A stretch of 64,000 nucleotides of DNA from Gammaproteobacteria bacterium (GTDB lineage Bacteria > Pseudomonadota > Gammaproteobacteria > Nevskiales > Nevskiaceae), in NCBI GenBank assembly GCA_026398875.1, contig JAPLSB010000008.1:101986-165985 (forward strand). The letters are read 5' to 3'. The position numbers were made by a program, and so were the translations under genes. Shown here piece after piece: positions 27,858 through 37,557 of the stretch (positions are counted from its first letter, which is position 1; every line of letters begins with the position of its first letter). A model generated the notes under the pieces. That model saw only the letters and a program-made list of their open reading frames with translations. It did not search any database and was not told where the DNA came from.

Positions 27858-28579
27858 CCGTTGATGTCAATTTTGCTTGCGGGCGTTCGCAGCAACATCC
27901 CGATCGCCGCCAGCACCATCAGCGCCAGCCCGTACCAGGTCAGCGCATAGACCAGATGGCTGTTGGCGAAGCGGATCACCGTCAGGCCGCCAACCGGGCC
28001 GTCGGCCACGCTGGCCTGTGCATCGGCATCGATGAAGTACGGCGCGACCCGATCCCCCGGCAGCCCGCGCGCAGCCGCGATTGCCGCGACGTCACGCGAG
28101 TACCAGCGGTTGCCGGCGGGATCATTGCGGCGCAGGAAGCCGCCGCCCGGCTCGCTGAGCCGCAGCAGGCCGGTGACGGTGACCGTGCCGGCCACCTGCC
28201 CTGCGGCACGCGTGGCCGGATCGCGATGGGCATCGTCGACAAAACCGCGATTGACCAGCAGCAGGTTGCCGTCGGCCATTTGCAGCGGTGTGATCACCCA
28301 GCAGCCCGCGCCGCGTTCGGTGACGGCTTTCGTGCAGGTTTCCTGGCCGTGAACGAAGACACCTTCCGCGCGCAGCCGGCGATAGGCGTCATCGCGGCTG
28401 ATCGCCGGCCATTCAGCTGGTCCCGGTGCGGGCACCGGTGGCGCCGCCAGATGCCGCTCGACGCGCTCGATCAGCGCCAGCTTCCATTGCCGCCGCGCCA
28501 GCTGCCAGTTGCCGAGCAGCACCAGCCCGATCACTGCAGCCGCCAGCACTGCCAGCAATGCCAGCCGGCGCGTGCGCAT
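27854..28579 (-). CDS. SURF1-family oxidase assembly protein
   Basis: A 241-aa protein with one N-terminal and one C-terminal membrane helix flanking a periplasmic domain. The N-terminal LLGNWQLARRQWKLALIERV matches the SURF1 GxWQxxRxxxK block. LLVNRGFVD and the C-terminal HLVYALTWYGLALMVLA are conserved. In aa3 oxidases SURF1 helps heme a insertion. Here it is the last gene of a bo3-type operon, TGATG-overlapping cyoD, as in some Pseudomonas-like clusters. Confidence 0.87.
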   Translation of the reverse strand: MRTRRLALLAVLAAAVIGLVLLGNWQLARRQWKLALIERVERHLAAPPVPAPGPAEWPAISRDDAYRRLRAEGVFVHGQETCTKAVTERGAGCWVITPLQMADGNLLLVNRGFVDDAHRDPATRAAGQVAGTVTVTGLLRLSEPGGGFLRRNDPAGNRWYSRDVAAIAAARGLPGDRVAPYFIDADAQASVADGPVGGLTVIRFANSHLVYALTWYGLALMVLAAIGMLLRTPASKIDING

Positions 28580-29007
28580 CAGGGGGCGATGCGCATCTCG
28601 TGCGGGCTCATCGGCATCATGTTCTCGTTCATGTGGAACATGACCCACAGCGAGCCGGCGATGGTGATCACCACCAGCACCACGGTGAAGATCGCGGCCA
28701 GCATGTTCCAGCCACCCTGCGAGCGGGTGTCCAGATGCAGGAAGTAGACGATGTGGACCAGCATCTGCGCGACCGCGAACGCGACGATGACCGCCGTCGT
28801 CACCAGCTTCGACGGCAGCACATCGCCCATCACCAGCCAGAACGGCACCGCGGTCAGCAGCACCGACAGCAAGAAGCCGATCAGATAATCCTTGAACGAG
28901 GCGTGCGGAATGCCGTCGTCGTGAGCATCGTCATGACCATGCGGCTCGTTGTGGCCGTGGACGAAGTCGGCACTGGCCGAAGCCTTGTTCACGTCGGCAG
29001 CACTCAT
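28579..29007 (-). CDS. cyoD: Cytochrome bo3 ubiquinol oxidase subunit IV
   Basis: A 142-aa small subunit with three membrane helices (YLIGFLLSVLLTAVPFWLVM, AVIVAFAVAQMLVHIVYFLHL, MLAAIFTVVLVVITIAGSLWVMFHM). The HIVYFLHLD pattern is diagnostic of CyoD/COX4-pro. The N-terminus is unusually His/Asp-rich (VHGHNEPHGHDDAHDD), a possible metal-binding extension. It overlaps cyoC by 4 bp. Confidence 0.92.
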   Translation of the reverse strand: MSAADVNKASASADFVHGHNEPHGHDDAHDDGIPHASFKDYLIGFLLSVLLTAVPFWLVMGDVLPSKLVTTAVIVAFAVAQMLVHIVYFLHLDTRSQGGWNMLAAIFTVVLVVITIAGSLWVMFHMNENMMPMSPHEMRIAP

Positions 29008-29630
29008 CGCAGCACTCCCATCAGATACACGTAGGTGAAGACGCCGATCCAGATCAGATCGAGGAAGTGCCAGAACATCGACAGGCAGGCCAGCCGGCGA
29101 CGCGTGCCATCAGTCAGGCCCCAGCGCTTGAGCTGCACGATCAGGGTCACCAGCCAGACGATGCCGAAGCTGACGTGCAGGCCGTGAGTGCCGACCAGCG
29201 TGAAGAACGCCGACAGGAAGGCGCTGCGCTGCGGACCGGCTCCCTCGTGGATCAGGTGGTGGAACTCGTACAGCTCGATGCCGAGGAAAGCCAGGCCGAA
29301 CAGGCCCGTGACCGCCAGCCAGCCGATCGTCGCGTTCACGCGGCGGCGCTGCATCTCGATCATCGCGAAGCCATAGGTGATCGAGCTGAACAGCAGCATC
29401 GCGGTGTTGACCGCGACCAGTGGCAGCTCGAACAGATCCTTCGGGCTCGGCCCGGCCGCATAGTTGCCGCCGACCACGCCGTACATCGCGAACAGGCAGG
29501 CGAAGATCAGGCAGTCGCTCATCAGGTACAGCCAGAAGCCGAGCATCGTGCCCGGCTGGGCGTGCAGTTCCTCGCGGACCAGCCAGCGGTCCGCGCCTTC
29601 AGCGACCATCGTCGAATGGTGTGCGCTCAT
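29004..29630 (-). CDS. cyoC: Cytochrome bo3 ubiquinol oxidase subunit III
   Basis: A 208-aa five-helix subunit, with LGFWLYLMSDCLIFACLFAMY and the HGLHVSFGIVWLVTL block typical of COX3/CyoC. A Glu-containing helix (FLGIELYEFHHLI) corresponds to the conserved proton-channel neighbourhood. It lies 6 bp after cyoB and overlaps cyoD. Confidence 0.95.
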   Translation of the reverse strand: MSAHHSTMVAEGADRWLVREELHAQPGTMLGFWLYLMSDCLIFACLFAMYGVVGGNYAAGPSPKDLFELPLVAVNTAMLLFSSITYGFAMIEMQRRRVNATIGWLAVTGLFGLAFLGIELYEFHHLIHEGAGPQRSAFLSAFFTLVGTHGLHVSFGIVWLVTLIVQLKRWGLTDGTRRRLACLSMFWHFLDLIWIGVFTYVYLMGVLR

Positions 29631-29636
29631 GCTCTA

Positions 29637-31658
29637 TCAGGCTCCGATCGCAGCGAGGGCGCGGGTGCGGGCGTCCTCGACTCGAGTGACTTCATCTGCC
29701 GGGATGTGGAAATCGCGCTTCAGATTGAAGGTGTGGAAGATCGCGAAGCCGACCAGCGACACGAAGCCGGTCACCGCCAGCCACCAGATGTGCCAGATCA
29801 GTGCGAAGCCGACGACCGCGCTGATGCCTGCCAGGATCACGCCGGCCGCCGTGCCCTTCGGCATGTGGATGGCGATGAAGCCCGAGGTCGGACGCACGTA
29901 GCCGCCACGCTTCATGTCCCACCAGGCGTCGATGTCATGCACGCGCGGGGTGAACGCGAAGTTGTAGTCCGGCGGCGGCGACGAGGTGGCCCATTCCAGC
30001 GTGCGGCCATCCCAGGGGTCGCCAGTGAAATCGCGCAGCTGCTCGCGGCGCTGGTAGCTGACATAGAACTGCACCAGCGTGGCCAGGATGCCGCAGCCGA
30101 TCAGCACCGCGCCGAACGCCGCGACCACGAAGAACGGCTGCAGGCTCATGTCCTCGAAGTGGCTGACGCGGCGCGTCACGCCCATCAGGCCGAGCACGTA
30201 CAGCGGCATGAACGCGAACAGGAAGCCGATCTGCCAGCACCAGAAACTGACCTTGCCCCAGAACACGTCGAGCTTGAAGCCGAACACCTTCGGGAACCAG
30301 TAGCTGATCGCCGCGAACACGCCGAACACCACGCCGCCGATGATCACGTTGTGGAAGTGCGCGATCAGGAACAGCGAGTTGTGCAGCACGAAATCGGCCG
30401 GCGGCACCGCCAGCAGCACGCCGGTCATGCCGCCGACGACGAAGGTGAACATGAAGCCCATCATCCACAGCATCGGCAGTTCGAAGCGGATGCGGCCGCG
30501 GTACATCGTGAACAGCCAGTTGAACAGCTTCGCACCCGTCGGGATCGAGATGATCATCGTCGTGATGCCGAAGAAGCTGTTGACGCTGGCACCCGAGCCC
30601 ATCGTGAAGAAGTGATGCAGCCACACGAGGTACGACAGGATGGTGATCACCACCGTCGCGTAGACCATCGAGGTGTAGCCGAACAGGCGCTTGCCGCTGA
30701 ACGTCGACACCACTTCGGAGAACACGCCGAACAGCGGCAGGATCAGGATGTAGACCTCGGGGTGGCCCCAGATCCAGATCATGTTCACGTACATCATCGG
30801 GTTGCCGCCGAAGTCGTTCGTGAAGAAGTTGGTGCCGATGGTGCGATCAAGGCCGAGCAGCAGCAGCACCGCCGTCAGCACCGGGAACGCGGCGACGATC
30901 AGCACGTTGGTGCACAGCGCGGTCCAGGTGAACACCGGCATCTGCATCAGGCCCATGCCGGGCGCGCGCATCTTGACGATGGTCACCAGCAGGTTGATGC
31001 CCGACAGCAAGGTGCCGACGCCGGCAATCTGCAAGGCCCAGATGTAGTAATCGACACCGACACCGGGGCTGTAATCAGCACCCGACAGCGGCGGAAACGC
31101 CAGCCAGCCGGTGGTCGCGAATTCGCCGATGAACAGCGAGGCCATCACCAGCGCTGCGCCGGCGGTGGTCATCCAGAAGCTGAAGTTGTTGAGGAACGGA
31201 AACGCCACATCGCGCGCGCCGATCTGCAGCGGCACCACATAGTTCATCAGGCCGGTGACGAACGGCATCGCCACGAAGAAGATCATGATCACGCCGTGAG
31301 CCGTGAAGATCTGGTCGTAGTGGTGCGGCGGCAGATAGCCGGCGGCATCACCGAAGGCCATCGCCTGCTGGGCGCGCATCATGATCGCGTCGGCGAAGCC
31401 GCGCAGCAGCATCACGAAGCCGAGGATCATGTACATCACGCCGATCTTCTTGTGGTCGATCGAGCAGAACCAGTCGCGCCACAGCCAGCCCCAGGCGCGG
31501 GCGCGGGTGATCCAGGTCAGCACCGAGATGCCGGCCAGCGCGGCCACCGCAAAGGTCACCAGGATGATCGGCTCGTGATACGGAATCGAATCGAGGCTCA
31601 GGCGACCGAACAGCAGGGTCGCCAGCTCGGAACGAGGTTCGGCGGTTGCAGGCGTCAT
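29637..31658 (-). CDS. cyoB: Cytochrome bo3 ubiquinol oxidase subunit I
   Basis: A 673-aa heme-copper oxidase catalytic subunit that reduces O2 to water and pumps protons. Metal-site histidines are in [11 protein letters not shown] (low-spin heme), [14 protein letters not shown] (CuB His and the Tyr cross-link), WLHHFFTMG (CuB pair) and [10 protein letters not shown] (both hemes). The K- and D-channel residues appear in the usual segments. Length equals E. coli CyoB. The order cyoA-B-C-D is standard, but cyoE (heme o synthase) is not in this window. Confidence 0.97.
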   Translation of the reverse strand: MTPATAEPRSELATLLFGRLSLDSIPYHEPIILVTFAVAALAGISVLTWITRARAWGWLWRDWFCSIDHKKIGVMYMILGFVMLLRGFADAIMMRAQQAMAFGDAAGYLPPHHYDQIFTAHGVIMIFFVAMPFVTGLMNYVVPLQIGARDVAFPFLNNFSFWMTTAGAALVMASLFIGEFATTGWLAFPPLSGADYSPGVGVDYYIWALQIAGVGTLLSGINLLVTIVKMRAPGMGLMQMPVFTWTALCTNVLIVAAFPVLTAVLLLLGLDRTIGTNFFTNDFGGNPMMYVNMIWIWGHPEVYILILPLFGVFSEVVSTFSGKRLFGYTSMVYATVVITILSYLVWLHHFFTMGSGASVNSFFGITTMIISIPTGAKLFNWLFTMYRGRIRFELPMLWMMGFMFTFVVGGMTGVLLAVPPADFVLHNSLFLIAHFHNVIIGGVVFGVFAAISYWFPKVFGFKLDVFWGKVSFWCWQIGFLFAFMPLYVLGLMGVTRRVSHFEDMSLQPFFVVAAFGAVLIGCGILATLVQFYVSYQRREQLRDFTGDPWDGRTLEWATSSPPPDYNFAFTPRVHDIDAWWDMKRGGYVRPTSGFIAIHMPKGTAAGVILAGISAVVGFALIWHIWWLAVTGFVSLVGFAIFHTFNLKRDFHIPADEVTRVEDARTRALAAIGA

Positions 31659-31680
31659 GGCAGTTGGGAACGGTTGAAAT

Positions 31681-32775
31681 TCAGGGCGCGAGGCGCACGC
31701 GGCCGTACGACGGCGGGTCGACCGGGCTCATGTAGGCATCGGCCGGCACGGTGCACAGCGAGGTCACGTAGCTGTCGGCAGGCGTGAGGTCATGACCGCG
31801 ACGGCGCTCGGCGTCGTGGCTCAGGTGGGCGACGTTGTAGACATTGGCCAGACCCATGCCGCCACGCGCGTCGATGGCCATCATGTCGCGCATGCACATC
31901 TTGGTCTTGTCGACGCACAGGTTGAGCGCGGCGTCGTACAGGCCTTCGACGACACGACCGTAACGACGGGCCGCTTCCTTCACGCTCGGGCGTTCGAGCT
32001 TCAGATATTCGTCGCGGCTCAGCTCGGCCGGCGTTGCGCGCACTTCGGCGACCCACTGGTCGAACGCTGCGCCATCCATGCCCTTGAAGCGGAAGCGCAT
32101 GTCCGAGAAGCCGGCACCGCTGTAGTGCGCCGACAGGCCTTCGTAGTCGCCAACCTTGTTGATCACCGCATGCAGGCGCGTTTCCATCGCCGGCATCGTG
32201 TAGATCATGCCGGCCAGCGTCGGCACGTAGAAGGTGTTCATCACCGTCGACGCGGTCAGCTGGAACTCGATCGGCACATCGACCGGTGCCGCCAGCTCAT
32301 TGATCGTGGCGATGCCGTAGTCCGGGTAGATGAACAGCCACTTCCAGTCGAGCGCGACGACCTGCACCTTCAGCGGCTTGACGTCGGCCGGCACGCTGCG
32401 GGCGGCATCGAGGCGATCGAGCTTGCGGAACGGGTCGAGCGTGTGGGTGCTGATCCAGGTCACTGCGCCGAGTGCGATGATGATCAGCAGCGGCGCCGAC
32501 CAGATCACCAGCTCCAGCTGCGTGGAGTGATGCCACTCGGGTGCATAGGTCGCCCGCTTGTTCGACGCGCGGTAATGCCAGGCGAACCAGCCGGTCAGCA
32601 CCATCACCGGCACGACGATCAGCAGCATCAGCACGGTAGACACGACAATCAGGTCGCCCTGCTGGCGCGCGATGTCGCCGGAGGCGTTGAGAGTCACGAG
32701 ATCGCAGCCGGACAGCAGGCTGGCCAGCGCGATCAGGCTGAAGGTGGTGGCAAGACGCATCGTTCGGGCAGACAT
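31681..32775 (-). CDS. cyoA: Cytochrome bo3 ubiquinol oxidase subunit II
   Basis: A 364-aa lipoprotein subunit with two membrane helices and a periplasmic cupredoxin domain. The signal ends with lipobox [29 protein letters not shown] and [17 protein letters not shown] are the CyoA core, without CuA ligands, as expected for a quinol oxidase. A C-terminal extension with paired Cys ([14 protein letters not shown]) is less usual. ATG 32775 was chosen; ATG 32760 is also possible and neither has a strong ribosome-binding site. Confidence 0.93.
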   Translation of the reverse strand: MSARTMRLATTFSLIALASLLSGCDLVTLNASGDIARQQGDLIVVSTVLMLLIVVPVMVLTGWFAWHYRASNKRATYAPEWHHSTQLELVIWSAPLLIIIALGAVTWISTHTLDPFRKLDRLDAARSVPADVKPLKVQVVALDWKWLFIYPDYGIATINELAAPVDVPIEFQLTASTVMNTFYVPTLAGMIYTMPAMETRLHAVINKVGDYEGLSAHYSGAGFSDMRFRFKGMDGAAFDQWVAEVRATPAELSRDEYLKLERPSVKEAARRYGRVVEGLYDAALNLCVDKTKMCMRDMMAIDARGGMGLANVYNVAHLSHDAERRRGHDLTPADSYVTSLCTVPADAYMSPVDPPSYGRVRLAP

Positions 32776-32830
32776 GGCGCGCAGGAAATAGGAACGACGC
32801 GCAGTCTGGGCCGCAGGCACCGGGCGCGCG

Positions 32831-32849
32831 ATTGGACCAATTGTCCAAT
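32831..32849. promoter_or_regulatory. Inverted repeat between cyoA and the MFS gene, candidate operator
   Basis: ATTGGAC and GTCCAAT form perfect 7-bp arms around CAATT. The site lies 56 bp from the cyoA start and 71 bp from the divergent transporter start, a position suited to control both. The binding protein is unknown. Confidence 0.45.
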
Positions 32850-32919
32850 GGGCGCGCAGGGCCGCACATGCGACAGTCTCGTTGCCGGAAATCCCCGGCC
32901 CGCACCCGGATTGCGCCCG

Positions 32920-34251
32920 ATGGCCCTGACCACCGCCAACCCCAGCACCGATCTGCCGTCATCGACGGCGCATCAGCACGGCTCTGTCTCGCCCGGCGAG
33001 ATCGCCATCGGCGTGGTGATCGGCCGATTGTCGGAGATGTTCGACTTCTTCGTCTTCGGCATCGCTTCGGTGCTGGTGTTCCCGTCGGTGTTCTTCCCGT
33101 TCGTCGACGCCAAGACCGGCACGTTCTACTCGTTCGCGATCTTTTCGCTGGCCTTCGTCGCGCGGCCGTTCGGCTCGACGCTGTTCCGCATCATTCACGA
33201 ACGCTACGGCCGCGGCGCCAAGCTGACCATCGCGTTGTTCGTGCTCGGCACCGCCACCGCCGGCATTGCCTTCCTGCCGAACTACAAGACCCTCGGCGAA
33301 GCCTCGATCGTGCTGCTGGCGCTGATGCGCATCGCACAGGGCTTCGGCATTGCCGGCAGCTGGGACGGCCTGCCGTCGCTGCTGGCGCTGAATGCTCCCG
33401 AAAACCGCCGCGGCTGGTTCGCGATGCTGCCGCAGCTCGGCGGGCCGATCGGCTTCTTCATTGCGGCCGGCCTGTTCGCATTTCTGGTGTCATCGCTGAC
33501 GCCGGCCGATTTCCTCGACTGGGGCTGGCGCTATCCGTTCGCCGTGGCTTTCGCGATCAACGTCGTGGCGCTGTTCGCCCGGCTGCGGCTGGTGGTGACG
33601 CCGGAATTCACGGCGCTGCTGCAGACGCGCGAACTGGAGCCGTCGCCGATTGGCGAGCTGCTGCGCACCCAGCGCGCCAGCATCGCGCTGGGCGCGTTCG
33701 CACCGCTGGCCAGCTTCGCGCTGTTCCATGTGGTGACGGTGTTCCCGCTGTCCTGGGTGACGCTGCTGACCACCGAGAAGGTCAGCGTCGTGCAGTGCCT
33801 CAGCGTGCAGATGTTCGGCGCGCTGCTGTGCATCGTCGGCATGCTGCTGTCCGGCCAGATTGCCGACCGCATCGGCCGCCGCGCCACGCTGGCACTCGGT
33901 GCCGGCCTGATCGCGCTGTTCAGCCTGATCGGCCTGCTGCCGACCTTCGTCAACGGCAGCCTGATCGGCGCGCTGCTGTTCGTGCTCGGCGGCTTCGTGC
34001 TGCTCGGCTTCACTCACGCGCAGGCGGCCGGTGCGATCAACTCGACGTTCCCGAGCCGCTACCGCTACAGCGGCGCGATCATCACCTCCGATCTCGCCTG
34101 GCTGGTCGGTGCCGCGTTCGCGCCACTGGCGGCGCTGTTCATCGCCAGCCGCTTCGGCGTCGGATATGTCGGCCTGTATCTGCTGTCCGGTGCGGTCGGC
34201 ACGCTGATGGCGCTCGGCATCAACCGCAGCTTGGAAATGCGCGACAACTGA
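32920..34251 (+). CDS. MFS transporter, metabolite:H+ symporter (MHS) type
   Basis: A 443-aa twelve-helix carrier. The N-terminal EIAIGVVIGRLSEMFDFFVFGIASVLVFPSVFF and the loop FVARPFGSTLFRIIHERYGRG are MHS-subfamily hallmarks (ProP/ShiA/KgtP-like). The second MFS loop is GQIADRIGRRATL. Substrates of the group are organic acids or osmolytes; the specific one is not evident. It is divergent from cyoA with an operator-like repeat between them. No strong ribosome-binding site precedes ATG 32920. Confidence 0.85.
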   Translation: MALTTANPSTDLPSSTAHQHGSVSPGEIAIGVVIGRLSEMFDFFVFGIASVLVFPSVFFPFVDAKTGTFYSFAIFSLAFVARPFGSTLFRIIHERYGRGAKLTIALFVLGTATAGIAFLPNYKTLGEASIVLLALMRIAQGFGIAGSWDGLPSLLALNAPENRRGWFAMLPQLGGPIGFFIAAGLFAFLVSSLTPADFLDWGWRYPFAVAFAINVVALFARLRLVVTPEFTALLQTRELEPSPIGELLRTQRASIALGAFAPLASFALFHVVTVFPLSWVTLLTTEKVSVVQCLSVQMFGALLCIVGMLLSGQIADRIGRRATLALGAGLIALFSLIGLLPTFVNGSLIGALLFVLGGFVLLGFTHAQAAGAINSTFPSRYRYSGAIITSDLAWLVGAAFAPLAALFIASRFGVGYVGLYLLSGAVGTLMALGINRSLEMRDN

Positions 34252-34277
34252 CACCGCCAGCGCGTGTCGACCGCGCT

Positions 34278-34634
34278 TCAGTCGCGGTCGACCGGCCCCC
34301 GCAGGCCATCGAGCCAGTAGGTCCGCACGCTGGTCTGTTCGCCACGCGTGCGGGTGATCGTGCGGATGATGGTGTCGGCCGTTGCTGGCACCGCCTGCTC
34401 GGATACCGGCACCCAGCGGCAGACCATCTGATCGGCAGCACGGTCGGCGAACTGGACGCCCGCTTCGCGCAGCAGCGCGATCAGCAGATCGGCATCCGGC
34501 ACACCGGCACGCTCCAGCGCTTGCCGGGCGCGCCATGCGCCCGCGTCGTTGTCCTGCATGAAGATCTCCAGTGCAACCAGGTCGAGGCGTGAGCGGCGGC
34601 CGGTGCGCGCGTTCGCAGCGAGGCCGTGGAACAT
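34278..34634 (-). CDS. Hypothetical protein (118 aa) downstream of cbbR
   Basis: A mixed alpha/beta-looking cytoplasmic protein, not recognised: FMQDNDAGAWRARQALERAGVPDADLLIALLREAGVQF, then a strand-rich C-terminus (TIIRTITRTRGEQTSVRTYWLDGL). Third-position GC is high throughout, which supports coding. It begins 39 bp after the cbbR stop on the same strand and is probably co-transcribed with it. No function is proposed. Confidence 0.6.
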   Translation of the reverse strand: MFHGLAANARTGRRSRLDLVALEIFMQDNDAGAWRARQALERAGVPDADLLIALLREAGVQFADRAADQMVCRWVPVSEQAVPATADTIIRTITRTRGEQTSVRTYWLDGLRGPVDRD

Positions 34635-34673
34635 CAGGCAACCCGGCTTCGGGCCACCGTCATCATCGCCGGC

Positions 34674-35603
34674 TCAGGTCACCATTGCGCGCCGTGGCGT
34701 CGGATTGACGGCCACTTCGGGATTGCGCGCCAGCAGCATTTCGCGAAAGGCCTGCGCTGCAGCCGACAGGCGCTTGTTGGTGCGATGCACGACATACCAG
34801 TGGCGCAGGATCGGGAACGTGGCGACCGGCAGCACCGCCAGACGTCGGGTTTCGAGTTCCAGCTCGATGGTCTGCAGCGACACCACGGCCAGGCCGAGGC
34901 CGGCCTGCACGGCCTGCTTCACCGCCTCGTTGGTACCCATCTCGCAACCGGCGCGGTATTCGATGCCGTGATCGGCGAAGTGCCGATCCATCGCCGCACG
35001 CGTGCCTGAACCTGCTTCGCGGACCACCATCAGTTCCTGATCGAGCTGCTGCAGCGACACCGCATCGAGCTGCGCCAGCGGATGCGTCGGTGCCGCGATC
35101 ACCACCAGCGGATTGTTCTTGAAGTGCTGCGCGATGACATCGACGCTGTCCGGCGGCTGGCCGGTGATCGCCAGCTCGGTGCGGTTGTCGGCCAGCGCAC
35201 CGAGCACCGCTTCGCGATTGGCCACCTGCAGGCTCACGCGGACACCGGGATGACGCTCGCCGAAGCCACCGAGCAGCTGCGGAATGAAGTAGTTCGCCGT
35301 CGACACCACGGCCAGCCGCAGCAGGCCGCGCTCCAGCCCGCGGAACTGATCCATCGCGGCATTGAGATCGGTCATCTGGGCGGAGATGCGCCGGGCATGG
35401 CCGCGCAGCTCCTGTCCGGCCTCGGTCAGATACAGGCGCTTGCCGATCTGCTCGACGAGGGCAATGCCGATCTGCTCCTCGAGCTGCTTCATCTGCATCG
35501 ACACCGCCGGCTGCGTCAGATGCAGCTCGGCCGCAGCGCGCGAGATCGAACTGTGCTGCGCCACGGCCTCGAAGATGCGCAGATGCCGCAAGGTGATGTG
35601 CAT
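34674..35603 (-). CDS. cbbR: LysR-type regulator of CO2 fixation, CbbR
   Basis: A 309-aa LysR protein divergent from cbbL, 149 bp away, the classic arrangement for CbbR. The HTH is [38 protein letters not shown], with the [13 protein letters not shown] helix characteristic of CbbR. The effector domain includes [19 protein letters not shown] and the [12 protein letters not shown] ligand loop. CbbR senses metabolites such as RuBP or NADPH and activates the cbb operon. Confidence 0.9.
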   Translation of the reverse strand: MHITLRHLRIFEAVAQHSSISRAAAELHLTQPAVSMQMKQLEEQIGIALVEQIGKRLYLTEAGQELRGHARRISAQMTDLNAAMDQFRGLERGLLRLAVVSTANYFIPQLLGGFGERHPGVRVSLQVANREAVLGALADNRTELAITGQPPDSVDVIAQHFKNNPLVVIAAPTHPLAQLDAVSLQQLDQELMVVREAGSGTRAAMDRHFADHGIEYRAGCEMGTNEAVKQAVQAGLGLAVVSLQTIELELETRRLAVLPVATFPILRHWYVVHRTNKRLSAAAQAFREMLLARNPEVAVNPTPRRAMVT

Positions 35604-35634
35604 GGGTCTCGTCCCGAAGAACCATAACGCCGCG

Positions 35635-35648
35635 TGATGCTAGCAGCA
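35635..35648. promoter_or_regulatory. Candidate CbbR-binding site in the cbbR-cbbL gap
   Basis: TGATGCTAGCAGCA has a perfect 8-bp palindromic core TGCTAGCA and near-symmetric flanks, 32 bp from the cbbR start. A TTGAAT -35-like box follows at 35655. Position and symmetry fit a LysR recognition site; binding is inferred. Confidence 0.4.
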
Positions 35649-35752
35649 CAAGGTTTGAATTTTTCTCGCGCACCGGCAGCCCTATCGTGGCGGCATTCAA
35701 GGCGATCGGCAATCCACGGCCGCATCGCCTGCCTGCTCCAGAGGAGATACGC

Positions 35753-37174
35753 GTGGCCGAAAAAACCTATCAAGCCGGCGTCAAGGACTATCGCAAGACC
35801 TACTGGACGCCGAACTATGTGCCGCTGGATACCGACCTGCTTGCGGTGTTCAAGATCGTCGCCCAGGCCGGTGTGCCACGCGAAGAGGCCGCGGCTGCCG
35901 TCGCAGCGGAATCCTCGACCGGCACCTGGACCACGGTCTGGACCGACCTGCTGACCGACCTCGATTACTACAAGGGTCGCGCCTATCGCATCGAATCCGT
36001 ACCCGGCGACAACAACGCCTTCTACGCCTTCATCGCCTATCCACTCGATCTGTTCGAGGAAGGCTCGGTCGTCAACGTGCTGACCTCGCTGGTCGGCAAC
36101 GTGTTCGGCTTCAAGGCGGTGCGCAGCCTGCGCCTCGAAGACCTGCGCTTCCCGCTGGCCTACGTGAAGACCTGCGGCGGCCCACCGAACGGCATCCAGA
36201 TGGAACGCGACCGCCTGAACAAGTACGGCCGCGCACTGCTCGGCTGCACGATCAAGCCGAAGCTCGGCCTGTCGGCGAAGAACTACGGCCGCGCCGTCTA
36301 TGAATGCCTGCGCGGCGGACTGGACTTCACCAAGGACGACGAGAACATCAACAGCCAGCCGTTCATGCGCTGGCAGCATCGCTTCGAGTTCGTGATGGAA
36401 GCCGTACGCAAGGCCGAAGCCGAGACCGGCGAGCGCAAGGGCCATTACCTGAACTGCACGGCCCCGACGCCGGAAGAGATGTACAAGCGCGCCGAGTTCG
36501 CGAAGTCGCTGGGCTCGCCGATCATCATGCATGACTACCTGACGGCGGGCTTCACTGCGAACACGGGTCTTGCGAACTGGTGCCGCGAGAACGGCATGCT
36601 GCTGCACATCCACCGCGCGATGCATGCGGTGCTCGATCGCAACCCCTATCACGGCATCCACTTCCGGGTGCTGACCAAGTGCCTGCGCCTCTCCGGTGGC
36701 GACCACCTGCACTCGGGCACCGTGGTCGGCAAGCTCGAAGGCGACCGCGAAGCCACGCTCGGCTGGGTTGACCTGATGCGCGAATCGTTCATTCCCGAGA
36801 ACCGCTCGCGCGGCATCTTCTTCGATCAGGACTGGGGCTCGATGCCGGGCGTGATGCCGGTGGCCTCCGGCGGCATCCATGTCTGGCACATGCCGGCGCT
36901 GACCGCGATCTTCGGCGACGACGCCTGCTTCCAGTTCGGCGGCGGCACGCTGGGTCATCCCTGGGGCAATGCCGCTGGCGCACATGCCAACCGCGTGGCG
37001 CTCGAAGCCTGCGTCGAGGCCCGCAACCAGGGCCGGCAAGTCGAACGCGAAGGCCGCGAGATCCTGACCGAAGCCGCCCAGCATTCGCCGGAGCTGCGCA
37101 TCGCGATGGAGACCTGGAAGGAAATCAAGTTCGAGTTCGACGTCGTCGACAAGCTCGACACCGCTCGCGCCTGA
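35753..37174 (+). CDS. cbbL: Ribulose-bisphosphate carboxylase large chain (form IA)
   Basis: A 473-aa Rubisco large subunit that fixes CO2 onto RuBP inside carboxysomes. The active site is intact: Lys168 in [11 protein letters not shown], carbamylated Lys194 with Asp196/Glu197 in [21 protein letters not shown], and loop 6 [12 protein letters not shown]. The start is GTG at 35753 with GAGGAGA eight bases upstream. Placement directly before cbbS and csoS2 marks it as the carboxysomal form IAc enzyme. cbbQ/cbbO activase genes are not next to it. Confidence 0.98.
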   Translation: MAEKTYQAGVKDYRKTYWTPNYVPLDTDLLAVFKIVAQAGVPREEAAAAVAAESSTGTWTTVWTDLLTDLDYYKGRAYRIESVPGDNNAFYAFIAYPLDLFEEGSVVNVLTSLVGNVFGFKAVRSLRLEDLRFPLAYVKTCGGPPNGIQMERDRLNKYGRALLGCTIKPKLGLSAKNYGRAVYECLRGGLDFTKDDENINSQPFMRWQHRFEFVMEAVRKAEAETGERKGHYLNCTAPTPEEMYKRAEFAKSLGSPIIMHDYLTAGFTANTGLANWCRENGMLLHIHRAMHAVLDRNPYHGIHFRVLTKCLRLSGGDHLHSGTVVGKLEGDREATLGWVDLMRESFIPENRSRGIFFDQDWGSMPGVMPVASGGIHVWHMPALTAIFGDDACFQFGGGTLGHPWGNAAGAHANRVALEACVEARNQGRQVEREGREILTEAAQHSPELRIAMETWKEIKFEFDVVDKLDTARA

Positions 37175-37211
37175 AGCCCGCCGCCCGAACCTCAAGACGA
37201 AAGCCCGAACC

Positions 37212-37553
37212 ATGTCCGAAACCATCGCCTACCCGGCCACGCAGCGTCGCGGTGAAACCTTCTCCTACCTGCCCGCCATGACGCCTGATCGCCTGCGCAA
37301 GCAGATCGCCTACATGATCGCGCAGGGCTGGAATCCGGCGATCGAGCACACCGAGCCGGAGAAGTCGTTCTCGAGCTTCTGGTACCTGTGGAAGCTGCCG
37401 TTCTTCGGCGAGCGCTCAATCGAGAAGATCCTTGCCGAGCTCGAAGCCTGCCACCGCGCGAATCCCGGCCAGCACGTGCGCCTGCTGGCCTACGACAACT
37501 ACAGCCAGTCGCAGGGCACCGCGTTCATCGTCTACCGCGCGGACCAGCGCTGA
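37212..37553 (+). CDS. cbbS: Ribulose-bisphosphate carboxylase small chain
   Basis: A 113-aa small subunit completing the L8S8 enzyme. [31 protein letters not shown] and [16 protein letters not shown] are the conserved blocks. C-terminal QGTAFIVYR is typical of form IA. It starts 37 bp after cbbL and ends 4 bp before csoS2. Confidence 0.98.
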   Translation: MSETIAYPATQRRGETFSYLPAMTPDRLRKQIAYMIAQGWNPAIEHTEPEKSFSSFWYLWKLPFFGERSIEKILAELEACHRANPGQHVRLLAYDNYSQSQGTAFIVYRADQR

Positions 37554-37557
37554 AGCC

